Shown here: positions 1 to 11,300 of the stretch, piece after piece
Position numbering within the stretch: the first letter of the stretch is position 1
Layout of the letters: each line of letters begins with the position of its first letter
NCBI GenBank assembly: GCA_007133195.1
Contig: SLNH01000435.1
Coordinates: 1 to 32,240 of the forward strand
Reading direction: 5' to 3'
Source: Nannocystineae bacterium
Lineage (GTDB): Bacteria; Myxococcota_A; Polyangia; Haliangiales; Haliangiaceae
Length of the DNA stretch: 32,240 nucleotides
The notes under the pieces: model-generated
The model's input: the letters and a program-made list of their open reading frames with translations, nothing else
Databases searched by the model: none
What the model was told of the DNA's origin: nothing
Position numbers and translations under genes: made by a program

Positions 1-2000
<2,000 letters not shown>

Positions 2001-2189
2001 CGGCTTCCCGAAGCTCTGCGTCGGGACACCGCCTTGGCCGGGAGCATCCGGCCACGCGCGGCGGTGGTGGCTGGGTGAGATTGCCCCACCCGGTCCGGGG
2101 GGCGGGCGTTCCAGCCAGCCCGGCACGCGCCGGCTGTGGCGTCGCGATGGCCGCGAATTTGGGTACGCGAGGCGGGCTCGCAAGTTGCA

Positions 2190-2981
2190 ATGACAGTGCG
2201 CGTGGACGTCTTCGCCGCCATGCGCACAGCCCTCGTCCTTCTGGACCAGGGCCGCTTCGCGGAGGCCGAAACGCGCTGCCGCGCGGCGCTCGGCGAAAAC
2301 CCGAACTACGTGCCGCTCCGGCTCGCGCTGTGCGAGGCACTGCTCGGACTTCACCGCGACGCCGACGCCGAAGAAAACCTTCGCCACTGCCTGAAGCTCG
2401 ACCCGATGTGCGGCGTGGCCTACCGCCACCTCGCGGAGCTGGCGTTACGGCGCGACCACCCCAAGGCGGCGGCGCGGCTGCTCGAAAAGGCGTGCCGGTT
2501 CGCGCCGGGCGATGGCAAGGCGCGCCAGCTCCTCGCCGGGCTCGAGGAGCGGCTGCGCCGGGCGGCGGGCGAGCTCGTGCGATTGCCGGCGGCGGGACCT
2601 TCGCCTGGCGAAGATACGAGCCGCTTTACGCGCCCCGGCGCGGCGGCGTCCCCGAGGCGGCGCCGCGCTCCGAGCGCGCGGGGATCGCGAGACGCCGCGC
2701 GCCACAAGCTCGCCCGCGGAACCGACAGCCCCGGCGCGAGCCGTCCGAGCCACGGCGGCGAACCGGCTTACCGTGGCGGCTCGCTCCGTGACGGGTTTGG
2801 CGACTACCTCGCCGCAATCGGGCTCGTGTCGCGGGCCCAAGTGCGGGCCGCCCTGATCTACAGACGTACCCGCGGGGGCCAGCTCAAAGACGCCATCATG
2901 GCCCTGGGGTTCGTCTCCGAGCCCAAGCTCCGGTGGGCGGAGCAGGCCTATCAGGCCTCGGGGAGCGGAGACGTTGCCTAG
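2190..2981 (+). CDS. TPR-repeat protein with C-terminal GspE-N/MshEN-like domain
   Basis: The N-terminal half has tetratricopeptide-like helices: an alternating pattern around ALVLLDQGRFAEAETRCRAAL, then a second unit (DAEENLRHCLKLDP) and a third (HPKAAARLLEKACRFAPGD). A low-complexity Arg/Pro/Ala linker covers roughly residues 140-205. The last ~60 residues (GDYLAAIGLVSRAQVRAAL to LGFVSEPKL) match the helical pattern of the N-terminal domain of GspE/PilB ATPases (T2SSE_N/MshEN), which in some proteins binds c-di-GMP. This suggests a scaffold or regulatory protein in the cytoplasm. I chose the ATG at 2190 because the longer frame from 2136 begins with an unconvincing basic stretch. There is no clear Shine-Dalgarno at either start, and ATG 2220 is also possible. 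Confidence 0.75.
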   Translation: MTVRVDVFAAMRTALVLLDQGRFAEAETRCRAALGENPNYVPLRLALCEALLGLHRDADAEENLRHCLKLDPMCGVAYRHLAELALRRDHPKAAARLLEKACRFAPGDGKARQLLAGLEERLRRAAGELVRLPAAGPSPGEDTSRFTRPGAAASPRRRRAPSARGSRDAARHKLARGTDSPGASRPSHGGEPAYRGGSLRDGFGDYLAAIGLVSRAQVRAALIYRRTRGGQLKDAIMALGFVSEPKLRWAEQAYQASGSGDVA

Positions 2982-3333
2982 CTGACCAACGCCGCGGTCC
3001 CGGCGCGCAACCAGCGAGGCGGCTGCGGCTTCATCGCGGCGCTGAAATCACCCTCCCCACGGAGCTCTGCGTGGGCGGCCTCGCCGGCGGGCCTTGCCGG
3101 CGGACCGAAATGACCCTCGTGCCGGCGCCCGTCCGTCCACGAAGGCTCTCGGTGTTTACCCCGCGCGAGGGGCCTCGCGGTCTCGAGCGAGAAATCCGCG
3201 TCACGCCGGCGAGGGCGCGAGAAGTCGTTGCCCGCAGGGCGTTAGGTTTCAGAGTTAACAACAGCCTCGCCGGCCCGAACGTGCCCAAACGAGTCGGCGC
3301 GTGAGGCGAACTCGGAGGTGTGAAAGCGAAGCC
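2982..3333. other. 352-base gap without a convincing gene
   Basis: Short open frames here lack recognisable domains. The stretch holds one inverted repeat with arms at 3082-3088 and 3096-3102 (7 bp, 7-base loop, core gccggc). This could end transcription of the TPR gene, although it lies about 100 bases after its stop and has no T tract. A ggaggtg motif at 3313-3319 lies 14 bases before ATG 3334. Confidence 0.4.
3082..3102 (+). terminator. Weak hairpin after the TPR gene
   Basis: Arms at 3082-3088 and 3096-3102 pair perfectly over 7 bp with a 7-base loop. No T tract follows. It is the only notable inverted repeat found between the TPR gene and the receiver fragment. Confidence 0.25.
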
Positions 3334-3678
3334 ATGGCGGCGGCAGGCAGGCAACGAGGTAAGCCGGTGGTGCTCGTGGTCGAGGACGACCCGGACACGC
3401 TGCAGGTAACCGAAATGGTCCTCGAGGGCCGATCCTGCCGCACCGTGGGAGCCGAAAACGGGCGCCGAGCGCTGAGCGTACTCGAAGTCCTCGACCCCGA
3501 CGTGATCATCACGGACATGATGATGCCGGAGCTCGACGGGCTCGGATTCATCGAGGAGTACCTGAAGCGTGCTCGGAAGTCGTGGGCATCGCGCCGCGCT
3601 TTACGAGCCGAGGCGACGCCGGAGCCCGGGGTGAGGCAGACTTCGGAGGTCTGGCTCGCAGGCTCCCGGCCGTGGTAA
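3334..3678 (+). CDS. Truncated CheY-like receiver domain, possible pseudogene
   Basis: The first ~79 residues are a clear response-regulator receiver: the acidic pair D18/D19 in VVEDDPD and the phosphoacceptor D61 in [12 protein letters not shown]. After helix 3 (FIEEYLKR) homology stops. The Thr/Ser of beta 4 and the conserved Lys of beta 5 are absent, and the remaining ~35 residues are Arg/Ala/Ser-rich with no receiver character. At 114 residues it is close to receiver length, but the C-terminal third is replaced. In the frame one base along (about 3633-3698) the DNA encodes [20 protein letters not shown], which resembles a receiver's last helix. This hints at a frameshift plus deletion. 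ATG 3334 was preferred over GTG 3301 because the receiver fold begins shortly after it. Confidence 0.6.
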   Translation: MAAAGRQRGKPVVLVVEDDPDTLQVTEMVLEGRSCRTVGAENGRRALSVLEVLDPDVIITDMMMPELDGLGFIEEYLKRARKSWASRRALRAEATPEPGVRQTSEVWLAGSRPW

Positions 3679-3738
3679 AAGCGCATCGAAGAACCAATAC
3701 CCGGGGCGAGTCCGCCTTCGGGCCGCGCGGTGGACCCG

Positions 3739-3804
3739 CCGACCCTCCTGCGAGGGCGGCGAGGTCGGGGGCCGCCGGCTCGGCGCGGGCGAGCGAGCCG
3801 AGCC
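3739..3804 (+). promoter_or_regulatory. Tandem hairpins in the panB leader
   Basis: Two inverted repeats lie in the 169-base gap before panB. The first pairs 3739-3744 (ccgacc) with 3763-3768. The second pairs 3777-3784 (ggctcggc) with 3797-3804 over 8 perfect bp and a 12-base loop. There is no T tract, and the last arm ends 43 bases before the panB ATG. This could be a terminator for the receiver gene or a leader structure controlling panB. The sequence alone does not decide, and GC-rich DNA produces such stems by chance. Confidence 0.3.
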
Positions 3805-3847
3805 CAGCGAGCGGGCCGCGCCCGGGAAAAGCGAAAGGAAGGGCGGA

Positions 3848-4789
3848 ATGAAGGCCGACAAGGTCACCATCCACACCTTGCAGGACAAGAAGGCGCGCGG
3901 CGAGAAGATCGCGATGCTCACCGCCTACGACGCCAGCTTCGCGAGGCTCCTCGACGAGAGCCACATCGACGTCCTCCTCGTGGGGGACTCGGTCGGGATG
4001 GTCGTGCAAGGCCACGACACGACGCTGCCCGTCACGCTCGACGAGATGGTCTACCACAGCCGCGCGGTGGCGCGCGCGTCGCGCCGCGCCCACGTGGTGG
4101 CGGACATGCCGTTTATGTCCTATCAGGCGAGCCTCGACGAGGCGGTGACGAACGCCGGCCGTCTCATCAAGGAGGGCGGCGCGGGGGCCGTGAAGATCGA
4201 GGGCGGAGCGCGGTGCGCGGAGCTGGTTTCCCGGCTCGCATCCGTGGGGATCCCGGTGATGGGCCACATCGGGCTCACGCCTCAGTCGTTTCACCAAATG
4301 GGAGGGTTCCGCGTGCAGGGGCGGGACCGCGAGGCGGCCGAAAAGCTGTTCGACGACGCGCGCGCGCTCGAGGAAGCGGGCGCCTACTCGCTGGTTCTCG
4401 AGGGGATCCCCCGTGAGATCGCGGCGGACATCACGAGCCAGCTGTCCATCCCCACCATCGGCATCGGCGCGGGCCCGGCCTGCGACGGACAGGTGCTCGT
4501 CATCCACGATCTGCTCGGCATGAACGACACCTTCAGCCCGAAATTCGTTCGGCGCTACGAACACCTGGCCACGCGGATCCGCACGGCCGTGGAGGAGTAC
4601 GCCAGCGACGTGCGGGCGGGATCGTTCCCCGCCCCGCGCGAGTCGTTCTCCCTGCGCGGCGGAGGCGAAAACGGCCCGACGCCCGCTCGCGTCACCGCCA
4701 TCGCGGATGTAGGCGGGTGCTCGGCGCCTGCCGGCGGCGGATCTCCGGGGCACGAGCCCGCGGCGCCCGCGAAGCCGACCTCTCGCTGA
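3848..4789 (+). CDS. panB: 3-methyl-2-oxobutanoate hydroxymethyltransferase
   Basis: First step of pantothenate (coenzyme A precursor) synthesis: it transfers a hydroxymethyl group from methylene-tetrahydrofolate to alpha-ketoisovalerate, giving ketopantoate. The (beta/alpha)8 barrel motifs are all present: [13 protein letters not shown], the Mg ligands D47 ([10 protein letters not shown]) and D86 (VADMPFMSY), and the catalytic E185 ([10 protein letters not shown]). The family motif [15 protein letters not shown] and the DLLGM segment follow. A ggaagg site precedes the ATG. The protein is 313 residues against ~264 for E. coli PanB. The extra ~45 residues are a Gly/Pro/Ala-rich C-terminal tail after the normal end near ESFSLRGG. 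panC follows 13 bases after the stop. Confidence 0.96.
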   Translation: MKADKVTIHTLQDKKARGEKIAMLTAYDASFARLLDESHIDVLLVGDSVGMVVQGHDTTLPVTLDEMVYHSRAVARASRRAHVVADMPFMSYQASLDEAVTNAGRLIKEGGAGAVKIEGGARCAELVSRLASVGIPVMGHIGLTPQSFHQMGGFRVQGRDREAAEKLFDDARALEEAGAYSLVLEGIPREIAADITSQLSIPTIGIGAGPACDGQVLVIHDLLGMNDTFSPKFVRRYEHLATRIRTAVEEYASDVRAGSFPAPRESFSLRGGGENGPTPARVTAIADVGGCSAPAGGGSPGHEPAAPAKPTSR

Positions 4790-4802
4790 AGGTGATGGCG
4801 CC

Positions 4803-5660
4803 GTGCCGCTGTCCTTCGAGATCCTTCGCGACGCGGCCGCGATGCGATCCCGCGCAGAGGCGCAGCGCCGGTGCGGAAAGCGCATCGCCGTGGTGCCCAC
4901 GATGGGTGCGCTACACGACGGACATCTGTCCCTGATCCGCGCCGCTCGGGCGCGCGCCGACCTCGTCGTCGCCACGATCTTCGTCAACCCGACGCAGTTT
5001 TCGCCAGGCGAGGACTACGCGCAGTACCCGCGAAGTGAGAGCGAGGACGCCGCCAAGGCGCGCGCCGCGGGCGCCGATCTGATTTACGCACCGAGGGCGG
5101 AGGAGATGTATCCCGCCGGCTATGACACATACGTCGACGTGACAGCGCTCTCGGAGCCGCTGTGCGGGGCGTCGCGGCCGGGGCACTTTCGCGGCGTGGC
5201 CACGGTCGTAACCAAGCTCTTCCACGCCACCCGCCCACACGTCGCCGTGTTCGGCGAAAAGGACTATCAGCAGCTCGTGATCGTGCGCCGGCTTTCGCGG
5301 GATCTCGATCTCGGCGTCCGGATCGTGGGGATGCCGATCGTTCGGGCCGACGACGGGTTGGCGCTGTCATCGCGAAACGCCTATCTATCCCCTGACGAGC
5401 GACGGGATGCCACCGCGCTATACCGGGGGCTCGAAGCCGCGCGGAACCGCCACGCAGACGGGGAGCGCGAGGCCGACGACCTGGTCGCCTGCGCTCGCGC
5501 CGCCGTCGACGCGGCGCCACGGGCGGAGCTCGAGTACGCCGAAATCCGAGATGCCGAAACGCTCGAGCTCGTGCGGCGGGTCGATCGACCGGCGGTCCTC
5601 GCCGTCGCGGCCCGCGTGGGGAGCGCCCGCCTCATCGACAACACCGTGCTGAGCGAATGA
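4803..5660 (+). CDS. panC: Pantoate--beta-alanine ligase (pantothenate synthetase)
   Basis: ATP-dependent joining of pantoate and beta-alanine to make pantothenate in the cytoplasm. It belongs to the cytidylyltransferase-like HUP fold. The HIGH-type motif is HDGH (H38, H41) in PTMGALHDGHL. The FVNPTQF segment, GHFRGVATVV, the FGEKDYQQL pantoate/ATP site and the KMSKS-type loop LALSSRNAYLS are all present. At 285 residues it has the usual family length. The start is GTG 4803, supported by gaaggtg at 4788-4794, which overlaps the panB stop region. The gene is one unit with panB, so ketopantoate production and pantothenate formation are probably co-expressed. The intervening ketopantoate reductase (panE) is not in the window. 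Confidence 0.96.
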   Translation: MPLSFEILRDAAAMRSRAEAQRRCGKRIAVVPTMGALHDGHLSLIRAARARADLVVATIFVNPTQFSPGEDYAQYPRSESEDAAKARAAGADLIYAPRAEEMYPAGYDTYVDVTALSEPLCGASRPGHFRGVATVVTKLFHATRPHVAVFGEKDYQQLVIVRRLSRDLDLGVRIVGMPIVRADDGLALSSRNAYLSPDERRDATALYRGLEAARNRHADGEREADDLVACARAAVDAAPRAELEYAEIRDAETLELVRRVDRPAVLAVAARVGSARLIDNTVLSE

Positions 5661-5694
5661 GCGCTGCGAGCCGCCCGCCGACACAGGAGGATAC

Positions 5695-6612
5695 ATGCCG
5701 CTTTCGAGACAGGAGATGGAGGCGCACGTCCGCGCGCAAGGCGCGCTGTCCTGGATCCCTGCGAGCGCGCTCGGCGGCGAGTGCAGCGAAGCCTGCGTAG
5801 ACGGCCGCGCAGGCGCCGGCGTGATCGCGGCGCCAGGGGGCAACGCCGGTGAGCTCCTCGCGCTCGTCGGCGCCCTCGAGAAGGCGGCGGGCGTGCGTCT
5901 CGATCCGGCGGACATGGACGCGATCCTGAGCCGCTACCTCGCTCGGTTCGGGCGGTTTTGCATGCACGGAGACATCCGCGCGCTGGCGACGTTGCCCGCC
6001 CACCTCCTCGCGCCGGCTGAAACCGATGACGACCGGGGGGCTGGCGATTTGGCCCGTCGCATCGCCGAGGCTCCCGCCGACGGCCAGGACGCGCTCCTCG
6101 ATGCGCTGTGCCGCCCGGAGAGCGTCGGCTGCGGTCACCTCAAGGCGATGCTCACCGACCCAGAGAGCTACGGCGTTCGGGCCGAGCTCACCGAGGCGCT
6201 CTTGCGCTCGTTTTTTCGCGCGCTGTGGCGGGGCGCCGACGTGGAATATACCGTGCTCGCGGGGGCTCACCGCGAGGCGGCCGTGGCGCTCGTGACCGTG
6301 GATGGGGACGTGTCGGCCGAAACCCTGTTCCCTCGCATCGCGCCTCGGGTCGGCGACGTTCAGGTCTTCGTGGCCCACCCGCAAGCGGCGTCGCTGTTGC
6401 GCGGGTGGGAAGCGCGAGCGATCTTCGAAGTCGCCGAGGTATCGACCGACATCCCGACGCTCGAAGCCGAGCTCGCCAGACTCGCAGACCTCCAGCAGAG
6501 CGTCACCCTGAGCCGGCTCGCGCCGGGCTTACCGGTCTACGAAGTCCGATTCGAGCGCTCGGGCGAAGGCGCCTTCGAGGTGATCGACCGAGGCCACGTC
6601 CCGGCCGCGTAA
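5695..6612 (+). CDS. Unknown protein with Cys/His pairs, in the panBC run
   Basis: I do not recognise this 305-residue protein. No signal peptide or membrane segment is visible, so it is probably cytoplasmic. A perfect aggagg site lies just before ATG 5695, 34 bases after the panC stop, which supports co-transcription with panBC. Notable are C89-x-H91 (RFCMHGD), C146-x-H148 (VGCGHLKAML) and H192 (LAGAHREAAV), which could form a metal site. The block GCGHLKAMLTDPESYGVR followed by LLRSFFRALWRG looks like the conserved core. The C-terminal ~100 residues alternate strands and helices (VQVFVAHPQAA, ARLADLQQSV). A metal-dependent enzyme is an inference only. Confidence 0.75.
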   Translation: MPLSRQEMEAHVRAQGALSWIPASALGGECSEACVDGRAGAGVIAAPGGNAGELLALVGALEKAAGVRLDPADMDAILSRYLARFGRFCMHGDIRALATLPAHLLAPAETDDDRGAGDLARRIAEAPADGQDALLDALCRPESVGCGHLKAMLTDPESYGVRAELTEALLRSFFRALWRGADVEYTVLAGAHREAAVALVTVDGDVSAETLFPRIAPRVGDVQVFVAHPQAASLLRGWEARAIFEVAEVSTDIPTLEAELARLADLQQSVTLSRLAPGLPVYEVRFERSGEGAFEVIDRGHVPAA

Positions 6613-6657
6613 CGCGGTGCCCTGCGACGCCGCCACCGGCGCGCCGCTCGATCCAAA

Positions 6658-6718
6658 ACGCCCCGGCGGCTCGCGGAGGGCGCGAACGGGCCGGGGCGTC
6701 CGGGCGGCCAAAGCCGCC
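6658..6718. terminator. Double hairpin between convergent genes
   Basis: Arms at 6658-6667 (acgccccggc) and 6690-6699 pair over 10 perfect bp with a 22-base loop. A second hairpin, 6703-6708 with 6713-6718 (ggcggc, loop caaa), follows at once. They sit in the 130-base gap between the stop of the unknown gene (6612, plus) and the stop of the protease gene (6743, minus), where a shared bidirectional terminator is expected. There is no T tract, as is common in high-GC genomes. Confidence 0.5.
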
Positions 6719-6742
6719 GCCTGTATCCCAGGTGGCGGCGGC

Positions 6743-8041
6743 CTACTCGACGCAGGTGAGCTCGCCGCCGTCGTCCTCGCCGCAGGTGAGGCCGAGCACG
6801 CTGCAGTCGGTATGAACCGGGCGACGATCGCCCTCGTTTTCCTCGGTGCAGCGAATGACGGTGTCGCCGTCGCACATGCCGTCCTCGGGGATGTCCGCGC
6901 AGCTGTCCTCGACGCAGGTTACGTCGCCGGCCGCATCCTCGCCGCAGGTTAGGCCGATGGCGGAGCAATCGGTCTCCACCGGCCGCCACCCGCCCTCTTC
7001 GGGGGGCGCGCAGCGCTTGGCCACGTCGCCGTCGCACGTTCCGCCGCTCGGCATCATCGGGCAAGCGACACCGCGCTCGAGGAACTCCTCGGCCGCGGGA
7101 CCGAAGGTCGCGTAGCTGGTGCCCCAGTTGCAGATGAGCTCTTCGGTCCTCATGACCCACGAAGCCACGCCGTAAACGACGAAGTCCCCGTCCTCGTTTC
7201 GCAGCACGGGGCCGCCCGAGTCGCCGTTGCAAGCCTGAGCGTTACCCGGCGCGTGGCCGAAGGTGGCCTCGTAATCCTCGATGAGCTCGAGGCTCTCGTA
7301 GACCTCGGCGGGATCGACATCGTCGGGCAGACCGAGCTCGTGCACGTGCTCGAGGAAGCCGTCGAAGTCGCCGAACAGGTTGTCGGCGACGTTGCCGCCG
7401 AGCCCGCGGAGCGTCTGGGCCCCGAGCATCCGCGTACCCGAGTCCTGATCGTTGTTTTGGAAGCCATAGCCGATGCTCACGTAGTCGGTGCCTACATCGT
7501 CGTCGCTCAAGCTACCGAGGGCCGCCGGCTCGATCCCCTCGACCTCATCCTCGAGGTAGACGAGGGCCAGGTCGCTGCCGAAGCCGACCGCGCCGCCCAC
7601 GATCGTATCCTCGGCCAAGACGCCTTCGATGGCGTAGGAGCGGTCCGGGTGGGTGCCGTCGAACCCGATGAGAAACTCCTCATCGCCTTGGAAGTTCGAA
7701 AAGCAGTGTTCGGCCGACAGCACGATGTCCGGCTCGATCAGCGTGCCGGTGCAGAACGTGATGTACTCCTCGTCGCCGCGGGCGGCCGGCGTATCCTCGA
7801 GGTAGGGCCGAAGGTCCACCACCTCCTGGGGAATCTCGCCGCCGCGCTCGTCCTCGAAGATCGCCGAGAAGGGGATCCCGAACGCGCCCACGACATCCAG
7901 GTTCGAACTGGTCGCGGGAAAGCCGCCGATGATCTCCTCTGCCTCGCTGGTCGTGGTCGCCGGATCTCCGTTTACGCACGCGACCAACGCGACCGGTGCG
8001 CTGAGCGCCCACGCACACGCTTTGACTCCGAGGTTTTTCAT
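6743..8041 (-). CDS. Trypsin-like (S1) serine protease lipoprotein with Cys-rich tandem repeats
   Basis: Predicted secreted chymotrypsin-fold endopeptidase anchored by lipid. The signal peptide ends in the lipobox LVAC (Cys22). The mature protease N-terminus motif IIGG lies at 37-40, matching the IVGG activation site of trypsins. The triad is visible: His in VLSAEHCF, Asp in GSDLALVYL, Ser in CNGDSGGPV. The last ~105 residues are two tandem ~52-residue Cys-rich units with the pattern C..G..(T/M)CDGD...RC...DCS..GLTCGED...TCVE. These are likely extracellular adhesion or stabilisation modules. The start at 8041 (MKNLG) is preferred over the longer frame to 8131 because it begins the signal peptide and has a ggag motif upstream. 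The substrate is unknown. Confidence 0.92.
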   Translation of the reverse strand: MKNLGVKACAWALSAPVALVACVNGDPATTTSEAEEIIGGFPATSSNLDVVGAFGIPFSAIFEDERGGEIPQEVVDLRPYLEDTPAARGDEEYITFCTGTLIEPDIVLSAEHCFSNFQGDEEFLIGFDGTHPDRSYAIEGVLAEDTIVGGAVGFGSDLALVYLEDEVEGIEPAALGSLSDDDVGTDYVSIGYGFQNNDQDSGTRMLGAQTLRGLGGNVADNLFGDFDGFLEHVHELGLPDDVDPAEVYESLELIEDYEATFGHAPGNAQACNGDSGGPVLRNEDGDFVVYGVASWVMRTEELICNWGTSYATFGPAAEEFLERGVACPMMPSGGTCDGDVAKRCAPPEEGGWRPVETDCSAIGLTCGEDAAGDVTCVEDSCADIPEDGMCDGDTVIRCTEENEGDRRPVHTDCSVLGLTCGEDDGGELTCVE

Positions 8042-8377
8042 GGCTGGCTCTCCTTCTCGGGACTTTGGGGTTCCCGGTTCCCGTGGTGATCGTCGGCGGC
8101 GGTTGCCTGAGACCTCGCCTACAGTGCACATCTCCTGCCATCCCCTACCTCACCGATAAGGTGCGCTATATCCGATCGTTGCGGAGCTACTACCACAGCG
8201 CATACGTGGCTAGCCGAGTATCCAGGATAGGACGTTAGGCATCAGGGGCTGGGACTCGGGTCCCCACGCCCGCTTGCCCGAGTTTCGCCGCTGTAGGCCC
8301 TGCCGGGCCCACAGCGAGGTCTGTTCTCCCCGGACTCGCTACGGGGGCGACGAGGGGGCGCCAACCGGGCGCGGCGC
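8042..8377. other. 336-base gap upstream of the protease gene
   Basis: No convincing gene lies here. It holds the promoter region of the minus-strand protease gene (no clear sigma-70 match found; one GATATAG-like stretch on the minus strand near 8166-8172) and, toward 8300, the hairpin listed separately after the NlpC/P60 gene. Confidence 0.4.
8291..8314 (-). terminator. Hairpin downstream of the NlpC/P60 gene
   Basis: Arms at 8291-8300 (ctgtaggccc) and 8305-8314 (gggcccacag) pair over 10 bp with one mismatch and a 4-base loop. They lie 64 bases after the stop of the minus-strand lipoprotein gene. No T tract follows, so it is a probable but not canonical intrinsic terminator. Confidence 0.45.
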
Positions 8378-11300
8378 TCAGCGAGCGGGCCGGCTTCGCT
8401 CCGTAAACCAGGGCCGGTAGTCGGCCATGCGCTCGCGCTGGGGCGCGGGGGCGCGGCGATCACATGTCTCCCGCTCCTCGGAGCCCTCGGGCGCCGCCCA
8501 CCTCACCTCGGGGCAGTCGTTCGGATTCCACGACATCTCGAACGTCTCGATGCGATCGATCACGTCCTTGAGCGTAAGCTCCCAGTCGCTGCCGTCCGAC
8601 CGCTCGTAGGTAAAGCTGCGGCTCGCGAGCTGGTCGTCTAGCCGCTCGCGGAGCGCCCGGACCTCCGCGTCGACGTCGTCCGAGCTCAGCTGAAACTGGT
8701 CCGGGTTGCGCTTCACGGCGTCGGGAAACTCGGCCACCGTGTCCATCGACGCGAGCAGGCGCCAGTCGCGCGACGGCGTCGAGTAGTTCTCCCACGGGCC
8801 GGTCGTGAGGAAGATGTCAGAGTCGTAGGGCATGTCGATCGGGCGGAAGCTGCGCCCGCGGAGAAACTCTTCGCCGTTTTCCACGGCGTTTACGCGCCGG
8901 GCGACCTCGTCGTCGAGGGCATCGACGAGCGAAGCCATCATCGAGTCCGCGTCGAGCGGCCGCGGGTTGATGAGCGCGTTCATCGCGTCGTAAAAATCGT
9001 CCTCCGAGCCCTCGTACTGCTCGAGGCTGTGCGGCACGCGCGGCCGGCTTTTGAGCTCTTCGTTCGTCGCCTTGACGAGCCGCCCCCCATCGCGCCGCCA
9101 CGGCCGGAACGCCTTGAAGCCGGCGCCTCCGCTGTGGGTCTCGGGGATGAACAAAAACGATCCGCGCCAAAACCGCCGCATGCCCACCGTGCCGTCGGGC
9201 TGGGCGTCGGACCCGATCAGGATGCCGTAGTCCTCATGGGTCTGCGGGATCCACGAGGTCAACACGATGAGGTGCCCATAGGGATCGATGAACGTGGTGC
9301 CGGGGCGCAGGGCCTCCCGCGTCAGCGGGACGGGATAGTAGTCACTGTCCTCGTACTCGGGCACCGTGCGCCCGGCCGACGAGTGCACGATGCTGCGCAT
9401 GCGGTTGTGGATGAAGCGCTGAAACGCGTGCACGTCGTCGCTGCGATCGACACTGCTCCGGCTCATCTCGTTGGTCCCGCCGGGCCCGCACTGAGGCGGT
9501 CGATTGTCACGGGCGCGCGAGCAGCCGTGATAGCCGAACGGGAGCTCGAGCTTCCACGCGAAGTAGGCGCGGAGCGTGTAGGGGAGCTCGGCGCAGTCCG
9601 GCACGAAGTTCAGGTCGTCTTCCTCGCCCCGCCCCAAGTAGCCGTAAAGGAGGTTGCGCTCGCGATCGGCGACCACCTCGTTTAAGTCGGTCCAGGTGAG
9701 ATCTTCTTCGATCGAATAGTCGAACAGGCGCTCGACGAACACGGAAAACAGATCCTCGTGCGCCGGATCCCACTCGTTCCGATCGTTCCAGATGGGCCCG
9801 CTCGCCGGGCCGCGATCCTCGACACCCACGCGCTCGCCCACCTCGAATCGCCGGCACGCGTAGACCTGGTCGCCGTCACCCAAAACGGCGGTGTAAGAGC
9901 CCGGCTCGGGATCCTCGATCTCGGAAATCCACCCGTAGGGCGGACCGCCGGTGCGGATCGGCTCGGGCACATCGCGCTCCGTGGGCCCGAAAATCGCGAG
10001 CTCGGCCGCCCCGGGATCCGACTCGGTCGCCGCGGCTATCCGAACCGGCTCCCCCGCGCCCGGCTGCGCGGGCGTGACGAGCAGCCGGTCACCGCCGGTG
10101 CATTCTCCAGCTGCGGGCTCGGGCACGGGCGCCGCCGGGCGCACGTCCGCCACGCCGGCGAGCTCCACGCCGGGCGCCGCCCCGAGCACGGCGATGCGCT
10201 CGACGCGCTCGATAAGCGCGCCCCGAGACGTGTGGCGCCCGAGCTCGAGGTCGCTCACCTGGACCGTATCGACGGCGACCGTGATCTCCCCCTCACCGTC
10301 GTCGCACGGCTCGAGATACTCGGCCAGTGCGTGAATCGCCATGGGCCGCCCGTCTTCCTCGCGGCCGAGGTAGAGCATGATGTGCCCGGGAAACGCGAGC
10401 AAGACCACGCCCTTTTCCTCGGCCTCGTCGAGCACGGGGAGGAGCTCGTCCTCGTCCAAATCCTTCACGTCGATGGAAAACGACCCCGCGTCCGCTTGCC
10501 AACCGCTGTGGCGCGGCATCTCGATGCCAAAGGTCTCGAAGACGTCCAGCAGATAGCGCGAGCAGTCGCGGCCGCCGTCCTCACCGCCAAAGCCGTAGGG
10601 CGTCCCCAGCAGCGAAAACGCCTCCTCGAGCACGGCCGCCCGGGTGAACGGACGCTCGGCGTCGCGCGCGCCGTCCGGCGCCGGCGCCGCGGCGACGCCC
10701 CGCTCACCCGCGACGTAGACCTGCCTTTGTCCGCCGCCGTCGTGAACGGGCAGACGCGACCCCGGCGGAACTTCGCGCGCCCCGGCGGTCCCGGGACGAA
10801 ACGCCGAATCGCCGGTGGTGACGTGCGGGCCGCGCACGAAGCGCTCGGCCGCCTCCGAAGACAGCGCCGGCGACAGCGGCGCATCTGCTGGGATGAACCC
10901 CCAAGTGTAACGCGCGCGGGCGAGCAAAAAGTCGTCGCTCGCAAGGCCGAGCACCTCGATCGGCTCCTGGCTGCGCGCCGTGCTGCATCGATTTCGGTCG
11001 AGCGGCAGCACGCTGTCACGCTCGAAAAACCGCTCGGACGTCGGCGCGCAGTAAAACGGGACATCGCCCAGCGCCACGCGGTGCTCTGGGTCGAGCTCCA
11101 TGTCCTCTGCCAGCCCCGAGAGCGCCACGGACGCGTCGCCACCGCCGTCGCCGGCCACGTACACCCCATTTTCCAGCCTCGTCGCGAGGTACTCCTCGCG
11201 CTCGAACAGCTGGTCTACGACCTCCTGCCGCGACAGCGGGTCCATGAGGTCGACCTGGCCGTAGAAGCCCTCGCGCGGGACCCGCATCGACTCATTTAGC

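Noticed and set aside
3582-3851. Short plus-strand frame between the receiver fragment and panB
   Set aside because: As a gene it has no start signal and a low-complexity Ala/Arg/Gly tail. Only its first third may be a remnant of the receiver, reported as such.
3548-4987. 479-codon open frame on the minus strand across panB
   Set aside because: It covers panB in reverse; panB has all its catalytic motifs and the reverse frame has none.
9758-11299. 513-codon open frame on the plus strand
   Set aside because: Antisense to the NlpC/P60 lipoprotein, with Arg/His/Leu-rich shadow composition and no motif.
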